Below are positions 1 to 7,903 of a DNA stretch of 64,000 nucleotides, in pieces. The first letter of the stretch is position 1, and every line of letters starts with the position of its first letter. Position numbers and translations under genes: made by a program. Under the pieces are notes generated by a model, which saw only the letters and a program-made list of their open reading frames with translations, did no database searches and was not told where the DNA came from. This DNA is from Modestobacter sp. DSM 44400 (GTDB lineage: Bacteria; Actinomycetota; Actinomycetes; Mycobacteriales; Geodermatophilaceae), in assembly GCF_900107175.1 (NCBI RefSeq), contig NZ_FNOZ01000004.1, positions 95,210 through 159,209 of the forward strand. The letters are read 5' to 3'.

Positions 1-314
1 ACGTCGAGCAGGCTGCCGGGGTCGTCGGAGGCGAACCCGCCGCCGGCGAACCGGAGCCGGGAGCTGAACTCGTCCCACGGGCCCTCGTCGGGGTGCGGGC
101 CGAACTCGGCCAGCGAGTCGTGCACCCGTCCGGCGAAGTCCTCGTGGGACACGTCGCCGCGGCCGTTGCCGACCAGCCGCCAGTCGGCGGGCAGCAGGCC
201 GTGCTGGGCGAGCTGGTAGAAGGCCGGCAGGACCATCCGGTGCGCGAGGTCGCCGGTGGCCCCGTAGAGCACGAAGACGGTGGGGGGCAGGTCGGTGCTG
301 CCGTTGTCGGGCAC
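1..314 (-). CDS. zwf: glucose-6-phosphate 1-dehydrogenase, N-terminal part (runs off the window)
   Basis: Cytosolic enzyme that oxidises glucose 6-phosphate to 6-phosphogluconolactone with NAD(P)+, the entry step of the oxidative pentose phosphate or Entner-Doudoroff route. Only the first 104 codons are here. Residues 13-24 read VFVLYGATGDLA, the G6PD nucleotide-binding signature (GATGDLA at 18-24), followed by the family-typical helix HRMVLPAFYQLAQHGLLP. The GTG start at 314 is preceded by GAGAGGAG at good spacing. The upstream 250 bases contain a short perfect palindrome (430-445) but no other gene. The rest of the operon lies outside the window, so paralogue status and cofactor preference cannot be judged. 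Confidence 0.9.
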   Translation of the reverse strand, partial: MPDNGSTDLPPTVFVLYGATGDLAHRMVLPAFYQLAQHGLLPADWRLVGNGRGDVSHEDFAGRVHDSLAEFGPHPDEGPWDEFSSRLRFAGGGFASDDPGSLLD

Positions 315-429
315 GGTGCTCCTCTCAGCGCGGCGGGCAGTCGCCGGGGCGCTCGCGCTGAGGTGTTCCCCGCGGGCGGCGCGGCTATCCCTGCCGCGGC
401 CAGGATCGTCCCCGCGCCTGTCTGCGGTG

Positions 430-445
430 CCTGAGGTCCCTCAGG
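430..445. promoter_or_regulatory. 16-bp palindrome in the zwf upstream gap
   Basis: CCTGAGG-TC-CCTCAGG is a perfect 7-bp inverted repeat. Related TGAGGT/ACCTCA words recur nearby (about 350, 460 and 512). It lies between the divergent zwf start (314) and the small ORF start (562), so it could be an operator; no known regulator site is matched. Confidence 0.3.
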
Positions 446-561
446 TCGGTGTGAGGTGCCCACCGGCCGCGGGACTGCGTGACCGACCGGTGCGGCCGAC
501 CCCACCTCAGGACGGACGACCGTCCTCCACGTCCCCACCGGACGACACAAAGGTGACGGTC

Positions 562-690
562 ATGACGCTGCGTTACCCCAACGAGGCGCTGGAAGCCGAA
601 CTGGCCTACCGGCGCGAGCTCATCCAGACGGCGGCGCGGCACGGCGGCCGGCGCGGCTCCTGGCTGCCCGGCCGGCGACGGCAGCACTGA
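562..690 (+). CDS. hypothetical 42-aa basic protein
   Basis: Short ORF: ATG at 562 with AAAGGTGA about 6-13 nt upstream, ending in TGA at 690. The product begins MTLRYPNEALEAELAYRREL, has a charged amphipathic middle and a basic tail (RRGSWLPGRRRQH), with no membrane segment or signal peptide. I do not recognise a domain. It is divergent from zwf and is followed by a 64-bp nested palindrome at 755-818 that could terminate it. Being under 50 codons in a high-GC genome, a chance ORF is possible; the good ribosome-binding site and the non-repetitive composition argue for a real gene. Confidence 0.5.
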   Translation: MTLRYPNEALEAELAYRRELIQTAARHGGRRGSWLPGRRRQH

Positions 691-754
691 GCACGTCGGC
701 GCCGTGCGAGCCGGACCTGTCGCGAGGCCGTGCCACGATCGGTGACGTGCCGCA

Positions 755-818
755 TTGCACGCTCTTCTGCTGCCTTGCACGCGGTGCACCACGTGCAAGG
801 TGTCCGAAGAGCGTGCAA
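755..818. repeat. 64-bp nested dyad (hairpin or multi-site operator)
   Basis: Arms pair as TTGCACGCTCTTC (755-767) with GAAGAGCGTGCAA (806-818), then CCTTGCACG (773-781) with CGTGCAAGG (792-800), around the palindrome GGTGCACC (783-790). Two 5-nt mismatched bulges separate the arms. It sits between the converging ends of the small ORF and the helicase gene, so a bidirectional terminator is the simplest reading. No U-tract is present, and TTGCACG or its complement occurs four times, which also suits a protein-binding site. Confidence 0.6.
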
Positions 819-868
819 GGCGAGGGAGCGAGCGGCGAAGCGGCTCAGCGGTCCGGAGGACCGCAGTG

Positions 869-2689
869 TCACAGCATCGTGCGCAGGCGCTCCCGCCGGG
901 CGCGGAGCACGTCCACCGGCGCCGAGGCGGACGGCGGTCCGGGCACCGACTGGCGCAGTTGGGTGTGCACCACCGCGTGCGGGGTCGAGGTCCGCGCCGA
1001 CACCTTGCTGACCAGCCGGTTGATCTCCCGGCGCAGCTCTGCGGCGTCGCGCCACGATCCGCCGGTCTCGACCTCGGGCAGTTCCTCGACCAGGTGGCCG
1101 TCGTCGTCGGAGTCGTCGGTGTGCCGGTGCTGCGCGATGCGCACTCTCAGCTCGTCGTCACGCTTGGCCAGCAGTTCGGCGGTCTGGGCGGGGGTGAGTA
1201 GCCCGGGGATGCCCAGGAACTCCTCCTCCTCGGCGCCCAGCGGCGCCAGGGTCACCGCCGGGGTGCCCTCGCCGGTGTGCGCCGTCCCGCCGTGCAGCAC
1301 GTGCGCGAACCGGGCGTCGGCCTCCAGCGCCTCCCACTGCGGCGCGGCGCCCTCGCGCTCCTCGCGCGGCGGCAGGTCCAGCGCCTCCAGATCGTCGTCC
1401 TGGGCCGTCTTCGGCGGCGGCAGAACGTGGTTGCGTTCTTCCTCCAGCGACGCGGCCAGCGTCAGGAGCGGCCGCACCGCGGGCAGGAACACCGTCGCGG
1501 ACTCCTGCGGATTGCGTGCCCGCACCACGCGGCCGACGGCCTGGGCGAAGAACAGCGGCGTCCGGTAGGAGGTCATCCAGGCCAGGACCGCGGCGCGGGG
1601 GATGTCCACGCCCTCGGACACCATCCGCACGCAGACCGCGATCCGCGCCGACCCGGTGGCGAAGCGCTCGATCTTCTTCGACGCCTTCGGGTCGTCGGAG
1701 AGGATCAGCTCCGGGGCCTTGCCGGTCACCCGGCGGACGATCTTGGCGTAGGCCCGGGCGTCGTCCTGGTCGCTGGCCAGCACCAGCCCGGCCGCGTCCG
1801 GGACGCCGGTCTCGCGCAGGTGGGTGATCCGGTCGTCCATCGCCGCGATGACGTGCGGCACCCACTGGCCCTTGGGGTCCAGCGCTGTCCGCCAGGCCTG
1901 CATCTCCACCGACCGGGTGGCGGCCTCCGACAGCGATGCGGCGACCACCTCGCCGGCGGAGTTCCGCCAGCGGGAGGTGCCGGTGTAGGCGGCGAACACG
2001 ACCGGCCGGACGACGGCGTCGGCCAGCGCCTCCTTGTAGCCGTAGGTGTAGTCCGCCCGGCTGGCCAGCCCCACGCCGCCCGTGCCGTCGTCGCCCTCGA
2101 AGGTGTCCTCCTCGTAGCGCACGAAGGGGATCCGCTCGTCGGCCTTGGTGCGGAACGGCGTCCCGGTCAGGCACAGCCGGCGGGCGGCGAAGCTGAACGC
2201 CTCCTCGATGGCCTCACCCCAGGACAGGCCGTCACCGGCGTGGTGCACCTCGTCCAGGATGATCAGCGACTTTCCGGCCGTGGCCCGCGCCGCGTGCAGC
2301 ATCGGCTTGCCGGCGACCTGCGCGTAGGTGGTCACGTAGCCCTGCGTGCCGGCCCGCACCGGGCCGACCGCGTTGGTCAGCCCGGGGTCCAGCACGATGC
2401 CCATCCGGTCGGCGGCGTCGGCCCACTGCAGCCGCAGGTGGTCGGTCGGGCAGACCACGACCACCCGGGCGACCTCCCGCTTGGCGAGCAGTCGCTGGGC
2501 AAGGGTCAGCGCGAACGTCGTCTTGCCCGCCCCCGGGGTGGCGGTGACCAGGAAGTCCTTGGGCTGCTGCTCCTCGTACTGCGTCAGCGCAGTCGCCTGC
2601 CAGGCCCGCAGGGGCCGGGCCGAGTCGGACTGGGCGGTGGCTGCCGGTGTTGCGCGCGCCAGTGCTGTGTCTCCCATCGCGTGGTCCAT
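869..2689 (-). CDS. superfamily 2 DEAD/DEAH-type helicase
   Basis: Predicted ATP-dependent nucleic-acid helicase of 606 residues. With ATG at 2689, Walker A is ATPGAGKT (about 50-57) after the Q-like region RPLRAWQATAL, Walker B is LDEVHH (about 145-150), motif III is LTGTPFR, and motif VI is QAVGRVVRARN, the complete RecA1-RecA2 SF2 core with a ResIII-like first lobe. The C-terminal 150 residues are charged and unassigned. Start choice is uncertain: ATG at 2689 or 2677 fit, neither has a strong Shine-Dalgarno sequence, and two perfect palindromes (2693-2712, 2720-2738) sit directly upstream. Substrate unknown; it resembles conserved actinobacterial helicases rather than a restriction subunit, since no methylase or specificity gene is nearby. 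Confidence 0.8.
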   Translation of the reverse strand: MDHAMGDTALARATPAATAQSDSARPLRAWQATALTQYEEQQPKDFLVTATPGAGKTTFALTLAQRLLAKREVARVVVVCPTDHLRLQWADAADRMGIVLDPGLTNAVGPVRAGTQGYVTTYAQVAGKPMLHAARATAGKSLIILDEVHHAGDGLSWGEAIEEAFSFAARRLCLTGTPFRTKADERIPFVRYEEDTFEGDDGTGGVGLASRADYTYGYKEALADAVVRPVVFAAYTGTSRWRNSAGEVVAASLSEAATRSVEMQAWRTALDPKGQWVPHVIAAMDDRITHLRETGVPDAAGLVLASDQDDARAYAKIVRRVTGKAPELILSDDPKASKKIERFATGSARIAVCVRMVSEGVDIPRAAVLAWMTSYRTPLFFAQAVGRVVRARNPQESATVFLPAVRPLLTLAASLEEERNHVLPPPKTAQDDDLEALDLPPREEREGAAPQWEALEADARFAHVLHGGTAHTGEGTPAVTLAPLGAEEEEFLGIPGLLTPAQTAELLAKRDDELRVRIAQHRHTDDSDDDGHLVEELPEVETGGSWRDAAELRREINRLVSKVSARTSTPHAVVHTQLRQSVPGPPSASAPVDVLRARRERLRTML

Positions 2690-2692
2690 CGT

Positions 2693-2712
2693 GTGTCGGA
2701 TCGGTCCGACAC
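2693..2712. promoter_or_regulatory. 20-bp perfect palindrome at the helicase start
   Basis: GTGTCGGA-TCGG-TCCGACAC, 3 bp upstream of the ATG at 2689. Either an operator overlapping the promoter or a hairpin that could mask translation of the helicase. It does not match the actinobacterial LexA box. Confidence 0.45.
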
Positions 2713-2719
2713 GCCCAGC

Positions 2720-2738
2720 CACCCGGGGCACCCGGGTG
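2720..2738. promoter_or_regulatory. second palindrome upstream of the helicase gene
   Basis: CACCCGGG-GCA-CCCGGGTG, perfect 8-bp arms, 7 bp beyond the first palindrome. Two adjacent unrelated palindromes suggest a compact control region for the helicase gene. Confidence 0.4.
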
Positions 2739-2771
2739 TGCCGGGATCGGTGTGGCAGGGGGGTCCGCTCA

Positions 2772-2818
2772 GTCTCCCAGGGCAGCCCCCGACGCAGCGG
2801 TGCCCGGGGGTGGGAGAC
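2772..2818 (-). terminator. stem-loop downstream of the amino-acid ABC operon
   Basis: GTCTCCCA (2772-2779) pairs with TGGGAGAC (2811-2818), with an inner CCCCC/GGGGG stem (2786-2790 with 2806-2810). It lies 44 bp past the ATPase stop on the minus strand. There is no U-tract, as is common for actinobacterial terminators. Confidence 0.5.
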
Positions 2819-2862
2819 GTCACCCTGCCTTCGACCGGCCGGGTGCAGCGGTGACGGGCCGG

Positions 2863-3651
2863 TTACAGCACCTTGGACAGGAAGGCCTGTGTCCGCTGGT
2901 GCTGGGGATCGGTCAGCACCACCTTGGGATCGCCGGCCTCGACGACAGCGCCGTCGTCCATGAACACCAGCGTGTCGCCCACCTCGCGCGCGAAGCCCAT
3001 CTCGTGGGTGACGACCACCATGGTCATGCCGTCGGCGGCCAGGCCCCGCATCACGTCCAGGACCTCGCCGACGAGTTCGGGGTCCAGCGCCGACGTCGGC
3101 TCGTCGAACAGCATCAGCTTGGGTTCCATGGCCAGCGCCCGGGCGATCGCCACCCGCTGCTGCTGACCCCCGGAGAGCTGGTTCGGGTAGGCGTGGACGC
3201 GGTCACCCAGCCCCACCCGCTCCAGCAGTTCCTGTCCGCGTGCGCGGGACTCCTGCTTGCCGACGCGCTTGACCCGGGTCGGTGCCTCGATGACGTTCTG
3301 CAACGCGGTCATGTGCGGAAAGAGGTTGAAGCGCTGGAACACCATGCCGATGTCGCGGCGCTGCGCGGAGACCTCGCGGTCCGGGAGCTCGTGCAGCTTG
3401 CCGCCCCGTTCTCGGTAGCCGACCAGGTGATCGTCCACCCACAGTCGGCCGGAGTTGATCTTCTCCAGGTGGTTGATGCAACGCAGGAAGGTCGACTTCC
3501 CGGACCCGGACGGGCCGATCACGCACAGCACCTCGCGTGCCGCGACCTCCAGGTCGATGCCCTTGAGCACCTCCACATGCCCGAAGCTCTTGCGGACGCC
3601 CTCCGCCTTGACCATCGGCGGACCGACCGGTGCGTCGACGACGTCTCTCAA
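2863..3651 (-). CDS. polar amino-acid ABC transporter ATP-binding protein
   Basis: ATPase of a polar amino-acid (Glu/Gln/His/Arg-type) importer on the cytoplasmic face of the membrane. It has Walker [10 protein letters not shown], a Q-loop ([13 protein letters not shown]), signature LSGGQQQR, Walker [13 protein letters not shown] and switch His ([11 protein letters not shown]), the last three in GlnQ/HisP wording. Start: TTG at 3651 overlaps the permease stop (TTGA) and has GGGGAG 7 nt upstream, while ATG at 3615 has no ribosome-binding site, so I take TTG (262 aa). Last gene of a three-gene operon with the permease and binding protein; a stem-loop at 2772-2818 follows. Substrate cannot be fixed from sequence. 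Confidence 0.92.
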   Translation of the reverse strand: MRDVVDAPVGPPMVKAEGVRKSFGHVEVLKGIDLEVAAREVLCVIGPSGSGKSTFLRCINHLEKINSGRLWVDDHLVGYRERGGKLHELPDREVSAQRRDIGMVFQRFNLFPHMTALQNVIEAPTRVKRVGKQESRARGQELLERVGLGDRVHAYPNQLSGGQQQRVAIARALAMEPKLMLFDEPTSALDPELVGEVLDVMRGLAADGMTMVVVTHEMGFAREVGDTLVFMDDGAVVEAGDPKVVLTDPQHQRTQAFLSKVL

Positions 3652-4604
3652 TGGGTGCTCCCCACGGCGTCGGCCTCCCGTGCGGCCCGCTGGGCCCGGG
3701 TCTCCCGAGAGCCGAATCCCCGGCTGAATCGCTTCTCCAGGAAGTGCTGGCCCACCATGAGCAGGCTGGACAAGGCCACGTACCAGAGGATCGAGGCCAC
3801 GGCGAGCGGAATGATCTGGAAGGTCCGGCTGCCGATCGCCCGCAGCTGGAAGTTCAGTTCGGAGGTCACCGGTACCGCGATCAGCAGCGAGGTGTCCTTC
3901 AGCATGGCGATGGTCTCGTTGCCGGTCGGCGGAATGATGACGCGCATCGCCTGCGGGAGCACGATGCGGCGCATCGTCGTGCTGCGGCTCATGCCGAGGG
4001 CCCCGGCCGCCTCGGTCTGCCCGGGGTCCACCGCCTGGATCCCGGCCCGGACGATCTCGGCCATGTACGCGGCCTCGGACAGGACCAGTCCGATCAGGCC
4101 GGCGGTGAACCCGGCGAAGATCTGGTTGCCGTCGAGGCCGAGGAACCGCAGGTCGCCGTCGAGGCCGAGGGCGCCCATCAGCTGACGGTCGAACGGGATG
4201 CCCAGCTCGTAGGTCGCGTACAGCGCGCCGAGGTTGGCGCAGAAGAAGAGCAGCACGATGCGCGGGATGGCGCGGAAGAACCACACGTAGGTCCAGGCCG
4301 CCGCCGACACCACCGGGTTCGGCGACAGCCGCATGACCGCGACCCCGATGCCGAGCACCACGCCGAGCACCATGGCGAGCACGGTCATCAGCAGCGTCGT
4401 CCGGGCACCGCGCAGGACCGGCGGGGCGAACATGTTGTCGACCATGAACCCCCACTGGAACACCGGGTTGGTGACCAGCATGTGGACGAACATCGCGGCC
4501 AACACCGCGATGACCGCGGCCGCGACCCACCGGCCGGCGTGCCGGACGGGCACCGCCCGGATCTGCTCGGGCGGTGCCGGTCTGGGGATCGTGTCGGCGG
4601 CCAT
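3648..4604 (-). CDS. polar amino-acid ABC transporter permease
   Basis: Inner-membrane permease (318 aa) of the His/Glu/Gln/Arg/opine family. After a cytoplasmic N-terminus come hydrophobic segments near residues 28-48, 75-95 and 110-130, then the ATPase-contacting EAA loop [29 protein letters not shown], whose wording is diagnostic of this family. An insert of about 40 residues (around [20 protein letters not shown]) between transmembrane helices is also found in other actinobacterial members. ATG at 4604 lies 3 bp past the binding-protein stop, and the stop overlaps the TTG of the ATPase gene, so the three are co-translated. A single permease gene implies a homodimer. Confidence 0.92.
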   Translation of the reverse strand: MAADTIPRPAPPEQIRAVPVRHAGRWVAAAVIAVLAAMFVHMLVTNPVFQWGFMVDNMFAPPVLRGARTTLLMTVLAMVLGVVLGIGVAVMRLSPNPVVSAAAWTYVWFFRAIPRIVLLFFCANLGALYATYELGIPFDRQLMGALGLDGDLRFLGLDGNQIFAGFTAGLIGLVLSEAAYMAEIVRAGIQAVDPGQTEAAGALGMSRSTTMRRIVLPQAMRVIIPPTGNETIAMLKDTSLLIAVPVTSELNFQLRAIGSRTFQIIPLAVASILWYVALSSLLMVGQHFLEKRFSRGFGSRETRAQRAAREADAVGSTH

Positions 4605-4607
4605 CGG

Positions 4608-5537
4608 TCAGCCGACGGTGGGGTTCACCGTGGGGTCGGGAATGGCGCCGTCCAGCACGCCCCAGTTCTCCAGCACCTTCTCGTAGGACCCGTCGGCGAT
4701 GAGTGCCTGCACCGCGTCCGCGATCGCCTGCGCGAATTCGGTCTGGTCCTTGGGCACCACGTAGCCGTAGGGCGCGGCGTCGTAGACGTCGCCGAGCAGC
4801 TCCAGCTGACCGTTGGTCTGCTGGACCGCGTAGGCCATGACCGGGGAGTCAGCCAGGCCCGCGACGTCCTTTCCGGACACGACGGCGGCGGTGGCGTCGC
4901 TCTGGGCCTCGTACTGGTCGATCGTGATGGCGGGCTTGCCGGCGTCCGTGCAGGCCCGGGAGCGGGCGGTGACGTCGTCGACCTGGACGGTCGCCTTCTG
5001 CACCGCGATGGCCAGACCGCAGGCGTTCTCCGGGTCGACGCCCTCCGGGTTGCCCTTCTTCGTCGACCACTGGGTGCCGGCGGCGTAGTAGCTGACCATG
5101 TTGACCTGGGCCAGCCGCTCGGGGTTGATGGTGAAGGAGGAGACGCCGGCCTCGTACTTGCCCGAGCCGACCCCGGCGATGATCGAGTCGAACGGTGCGG
5201 TCGTGAACTCCGCCTCGAGGCCCAGCTTCTGTGCCACCAGCGTGAACAGGTCCACATCGAACCCGACGATCGTGCTGCCGTCCTCGGCGATGAACTCACT
5301 CGGCGCGTACGTCGTGTCGCTGCCGACCGAGAGCACCCCGTCGGCGGCGATGCTGTCGGGCACCCGGGCGGCCAGCGCGTCGTCGGCCGACACGCTCGGC
5401 AGCGGCGACGCGCTGCTGCCCGCGGCGCCGCCGGTCGCGGAGCTGGAGGTGTCGCCCCCACAACCGGCAAGTGCAAAGACGGCGGTGGTCAGGACTGCGG
5501 TGACTGCCGTACGGCGGGTCGGCGTTCTCACGAGCAC
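4608..5537 (-). CDS. amino-acid ABC transporter substrate-binding lipoprotein
   Basis: Extracellular, lipid-anchored solute-binding protein (309 aa). A twin-Arg-like basic start and hydrophobic stretch end in the lipobox LAGC (cysteine near residue 26), followed by a Ser/Ala/Gly linker. The mature part starts the bacterial SBP_bac_3 fold: [16 protein letters not shown], then [17 protein letters not shown]. Polar amino-acid binding is expected from the family. GTG at 5537 has AAGGAG upstream. It is the first gene of the operon and is divergent from the hydrolase at 5788, so the operon promoter must lie in 5538-5787; no clear -35/-10 pair was seen there. Confidence 0.9.
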   Translation of the reverse strand: MLVRTPTRRTAVTAVLTTAVFALAGCGGDTSSSATGGAAGSSASPLPSVSADDALAARVPDSIAADGVLSVGSDTTYAPSEFIAEDGSTIVGFDVDLFTLVAQKLGLEAEFTTAPFDSIIAGVGSGKYEAGVSSFTINPERLAQVNMVSYYAAGTQWSTKKGNPEGVDPENACGLAIAVQKATVQVDDVTARSRACTDAGKPAITIDQYEAQSDATAAVVSGKDVAGLADSPVMAYAVQQTNGQLELLGDVYDAAPYGYVVPKDQTEFAQAIADAVQALIADGSYEKVLENWGVLDGAIPDPTVNPTVG

Positions 5538-5787
5538 GGGTGTGATTCTCCTTCACGGTGGCCGGACCGCACGATCCTGCCCTGCCTGCCCTCGCTGTGG
5601 GGAATCGGCCGTTCCCCGAAGCCTCGGCCCCGGGCACGGCGGCGGGTCCAGCGGCGGCGCGAGTCCGGGCGCAGTCGAGCAGCGGTCCGGCTGCCCGATC
5701 CATTAGTCCGACGGTTCGTACCGGGTGTCGCTGGGCAGTGCGCCAGGCGTGCGTTCCGGATCGGACGCAGGGACGAGGGGGGATCGG

Positions 5788-6597
5788 ATGCAGCGTCAGC
5801 AGGTGGACGTGGACGGGATCGAGCTGTCCTACCTGGAGGCCGGCGACCTGGAGGCCCCGCCGCTGGTGCTGCTGCACGGCACGTTCTGGAGCCGGGTGTG
5901 GCAGCCGGTCCTGGACGAGCTGGGGAAGACCCGGCACTGCATCGCCCTGGACCTGCCCGGGTTCGGTCGCAGCGGTGGCGAGCTCGATCTCGCCGCGGCG
6001 ACCGCGCCGGCGCTGGCCGGCACGGTGCTGGGCGCCGCGGACGCGCTCGGGGTGCAGGAGTTCGACCTGGCCGCGCACGACATCGGCGGCGCGATCGCCC
6101 AGCACCTGGTGGTGCACCAGCCGGCCCGGGTGCGCAGCCTGGTGATGATGAACGCGGTGCTGCTCGACTCGTGGCCGGTGCCGGCCGTCGAACGGTTCCG
6201 CGACGCCGCCGTGCGGAGCACGACGACCGTGGACGACCTGCTCGCCGCGCGTCGGCAGAGCACCCGTGCGGCGGTGGGGCGGCAGCTGTCGGACGCCGAG
6301 GTCGAGGACTACGTCTCGCCGTGGCACGACGAGGTGCGGGTGCGGTCCTGGACGGCGATGGCCGCGGCCGCCGACGCCCGGTTCACCCTGGATTTGGTCC
6401 CCGGCCTGGTGGAGCGGGCGCTGCCCACCCGCCTGGTCTGGGGCCGGGACGACGAGTTCCAGAAGCTCGAGTTCGCTCAGCGCTACGTCGACCAGGTGCC
6501 CGGCGCCGACCTCGTCGAGGTGCCGGGCAAGCACATTCCGACGGAGGACTCGCCGGACCAGGTCACCGCCGCCATCCGGGAACACCTGGGCGGGTGA
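5788..6597 (+). CDS. alpha/beta hydrolase with an Asp nucleophile (dehalogenase or epoxide-hydrolase type)
   Basis: Cytosolic alpha/beta-fold hydrolase, 269 aa. The oxyanion motif is HGTFW (30-34), and the nucleophile elbow reads AHDIGG, placing Asp98 where most esterases have Ser. An Asp nucleophile is the hallmark of haloalkane/haloacetate dehalogenases and epoxide hydrolases. The acid is likely in WGRDDEF and the base is His in GKHIPTED near the C-terminus, as in the dehalogenase motif. ATG at 5788 follows GAGGGGGG at good spacing; an upstream in-frame start at 5725 is less likely. It stands alone between the ABC operon and a GNAT gene. Substrate unknown. Confidence 0.85.
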   Translation: MQRQQVDVDGIELSYLEAGDLEAPPLVLLHGTFWSRVWQPVLDELGKTRHCIALDLPGFGRSGGELDLAAATAPALAGTVLGAADALGVQEFDLAAHDIGGAIAQHLVVHQPARVRSLVMMNAVLLDSWPVPAVERFRDAAVRSTTTVDDLLAARRQSTRAAVGRQLSDAEVEDYVSPWHDEVRVRSWTAMAAAADARFTLDLVPGLVERALPTRLVWGRDDEFQKLEFAQRYVDQVPGADLVEVPGKHIPTEDSPDQVTAAIREHLGG

Positions 6598-6643
6598 TCC
6601 GCGGAGGCGGGCCGGTCGGTCGACCCGCTGCCGGACTCCCGGG

Positions 6644-7193
6644 GTGACCGTGCGCTCCGGGGCGTCCTTGCGCTGGTACACCGCCCCGGGCGAGGTGGCC
6701 GGTCCGCTGCGACAGGCCCTCACGGTCTGCTGGCGGGACGTGGCCAACGCCGGCGGCGCGGTCGGCTTCGCCGAGCTGCTCCCGGTCACCGATGACGACG
6801 TCGCGCCCGCGGTCGACGGCGTCGTCGCAGCTCTCGACCCGCGGCTCGGGCGGCTGTTGGTGGCCGAGCGGGACGGCGCGCTGGCCGGCTGGCTGGTGCT
6901 CACCGGCAACGCGAACCCGGTTCTGGCGCACTGGGGCCGGGTGACCCGGGTGCAGACCGCACTGGCTGCGCGCGGCACCGGTGTCGCACGGGCCCTGATG
7001 ACCGAGGTCCACCGGGCTGCGCACGACCTCGGGCTCGAACTGCTCCGCCTGGAGGTACGCGGCGGGATGGGACTCGAGGACTTCTACGCCCGGTTCGGCT
7101 GGACGGTGGCGGGGCCGGTGGCCCGGGGCGCTGCAGGTCACCCCGGGCGACCGGCGCGACGAGGTGCTGATGTCCCTCGATCTCCGCCGCTGA
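6644..7193 (+). pseudogene. GNAT-family N-acetyltransferase, frameshifted near its C-terminus
   Basis: Acetyl-CoA-dependent N-acetyltransferase. The in-frame part has beta strands and the acetyl-CoA loop (RVQTALAARGTGVARALMTEV), then LGLELLRLEVRGGMGLEDFYARFGWTV, normal for the fold. At the GGGG run 7111-7114 the frame breaks: without one G the reading continues WPGALQVTPGDRRDEVLMSL and stops at TGA 7191-7193, a typical GNAT ending. As given, the ORF instead runs on in a low-complexity frame to 7222. Either a real +1 insertion or a sequencing error in a G run. GTG at 6644 is the likely start (GTG at 6650 also possible); no strong ribosome-binding site. Confidence 0.75.
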
Positions 7194-7205
7194 CCCCGTC
7201 CGCCG

Positions 7206-7598
7206 TCACGAGGGGCGGGTGACGGGGAGCCCTGCGTCGACGGCGGCCCCGGCCAGTCGGTGGTCGTAGACCACGAAGGCCTCCAGCTCCGGGCCCAGGA
7301 TCGTGGCCGTCGCCAGATGGATCGCGTCCAGACTGCGCAGCGAGGACGGACCCGCTCCCGCTGCCAGCTCCAGCAGATCCGTCGTCACGGGCACCAAGTA
7401 GAGGCCGGCGAGCAACGCCCGGGCGGTCGGTACTGCGCCCGGCTCCAGCCGGGCGACCGCCCGAACCACCTCCACGCGAACCAGGTCGCTGGCCACGACG
7501 GTGAGTTCTGTCCGGGCCGACAGCCAGGCCTCGAGCGCGTCGGACTCGGGCTCGGCGAGAACGAGCTTCGCCAGCGCCGAGGAATCGAGCTGGATCAC
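7206..7598 (-). CDS. PIN-domain ribonuclease toxin (VapC family)
   Basis: Toxin of a type II toxin-antitoxin pair, 130 aa, predicted Mg2+-dependent endoribonuclease. The PIN acidic residues are visible: Asp in MIQLDSSAL (residue 5), Glu in RVEVVRA, Asp in SLDAIHLATA and Asp in VVYDHRLA. Its ATG overlaps the stop of the antitoxin gene by 4 nt (ATGA), the usual coupled arrangement with antitoxin first. Length and motif spacing are normal for the family, so it looks intact. RNA target cannot be predicted. Confidence 0.9.
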   Translation of the reverse strand: MIQLDSSALAKLVLAEPESDALEAWLSARTELTVVASDLVRVEVVRAVARLEPGAVPTARALLAGLYLVPVTTDLLELAAGAGPSSLRSLDAIHLATATILGPELEAFVVYDHRLAGAAVDAGLPVTRPS

Positions 7599-7870
7599 AG
7601 CCGCTCGGCGCGAAGCTCGTCCAGGACCGTCCCGCTGTCCGGACTGCCGGCGGGGGGCTGGACTCGCCGTGGGAACCGGAACGGCGCGCTCGCCGGAACG
7701 AGGCGCCCCTCGGCGATGAGCCGCTCGCGGGCGGTGGTAGCAGGGGATGGCGGGACGAGCACCGCGACCAACTCGCCGCGCTCCGTGACCTCGACCGTCT
7801 CGCCCGCCTTGACCAGAGCGAGGTAGGCGCTCGCATTCTGCCGGAGTTCACGGACGCCGATCCTGGTCAT
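7595..7870 (-). CDS. Phd/YefM-type antitoxin
   Basis: Antitoxin of 91 aa that should neutralise the adjacent PIN toxin and repress the operon. The N-terminus MTRIGVRELRQNASAYLALV and the following GETVEVTERGELVAVLVP are the Phd/YefM DNA-binding fold; the C-terminal half (RLVPASAPFRFPRRV to the end) is the toxin-binding tail. I start at ATG 7870 because a TANNNT hexamer (7877-7882) lies 6 nt upstream, typical of a leaderless transcript, and because the 19-bp palindrome at 7880-7898 overlaps that hexamer. An upstream in-frame start (7891) would run through the palindrome. Confidence 0.88.
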   Translation of the reverse strand: MTRIGVRELRQNASAYLALVKAGETVEVTERGELVAVLVPPSPATTARERLIAEGRLVPASAPFRFPRRVQPPAGSPDSGTVLDELRAERL

Positions 7871-7876
7871 AGGGTC

Positions 7877-7898
7877 ACCGTAGCACGTCAAGTGCTAC
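7877..7898 (-). promoter_or_regulatory. toxin-antitoxin promoter and operator
   Basis: GTAGCAC-N5-GTGCTAC (7880-7898) is a perfect 7-bp inverted repeat. On the minus strand it overlaps the -10-like TACGGT (7877-7882), 6 nt before the antitoxin ATG. Binding of the antitoxin complex here would block transcription, the usual autoregulation of Phd-type operons (inference). Confidence 0.6.
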
Positions 7899-7903
7899 CA
7901 CGG

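Noticed and set aside
3630..6647. 1005-codon open frame on the plus strand over the amino-acid ABC operon
   Set aside because: Antisense to three clear ABC genes; composition is the His/Arg/Gly-rich pattern typical of shadow frames at this GC content.
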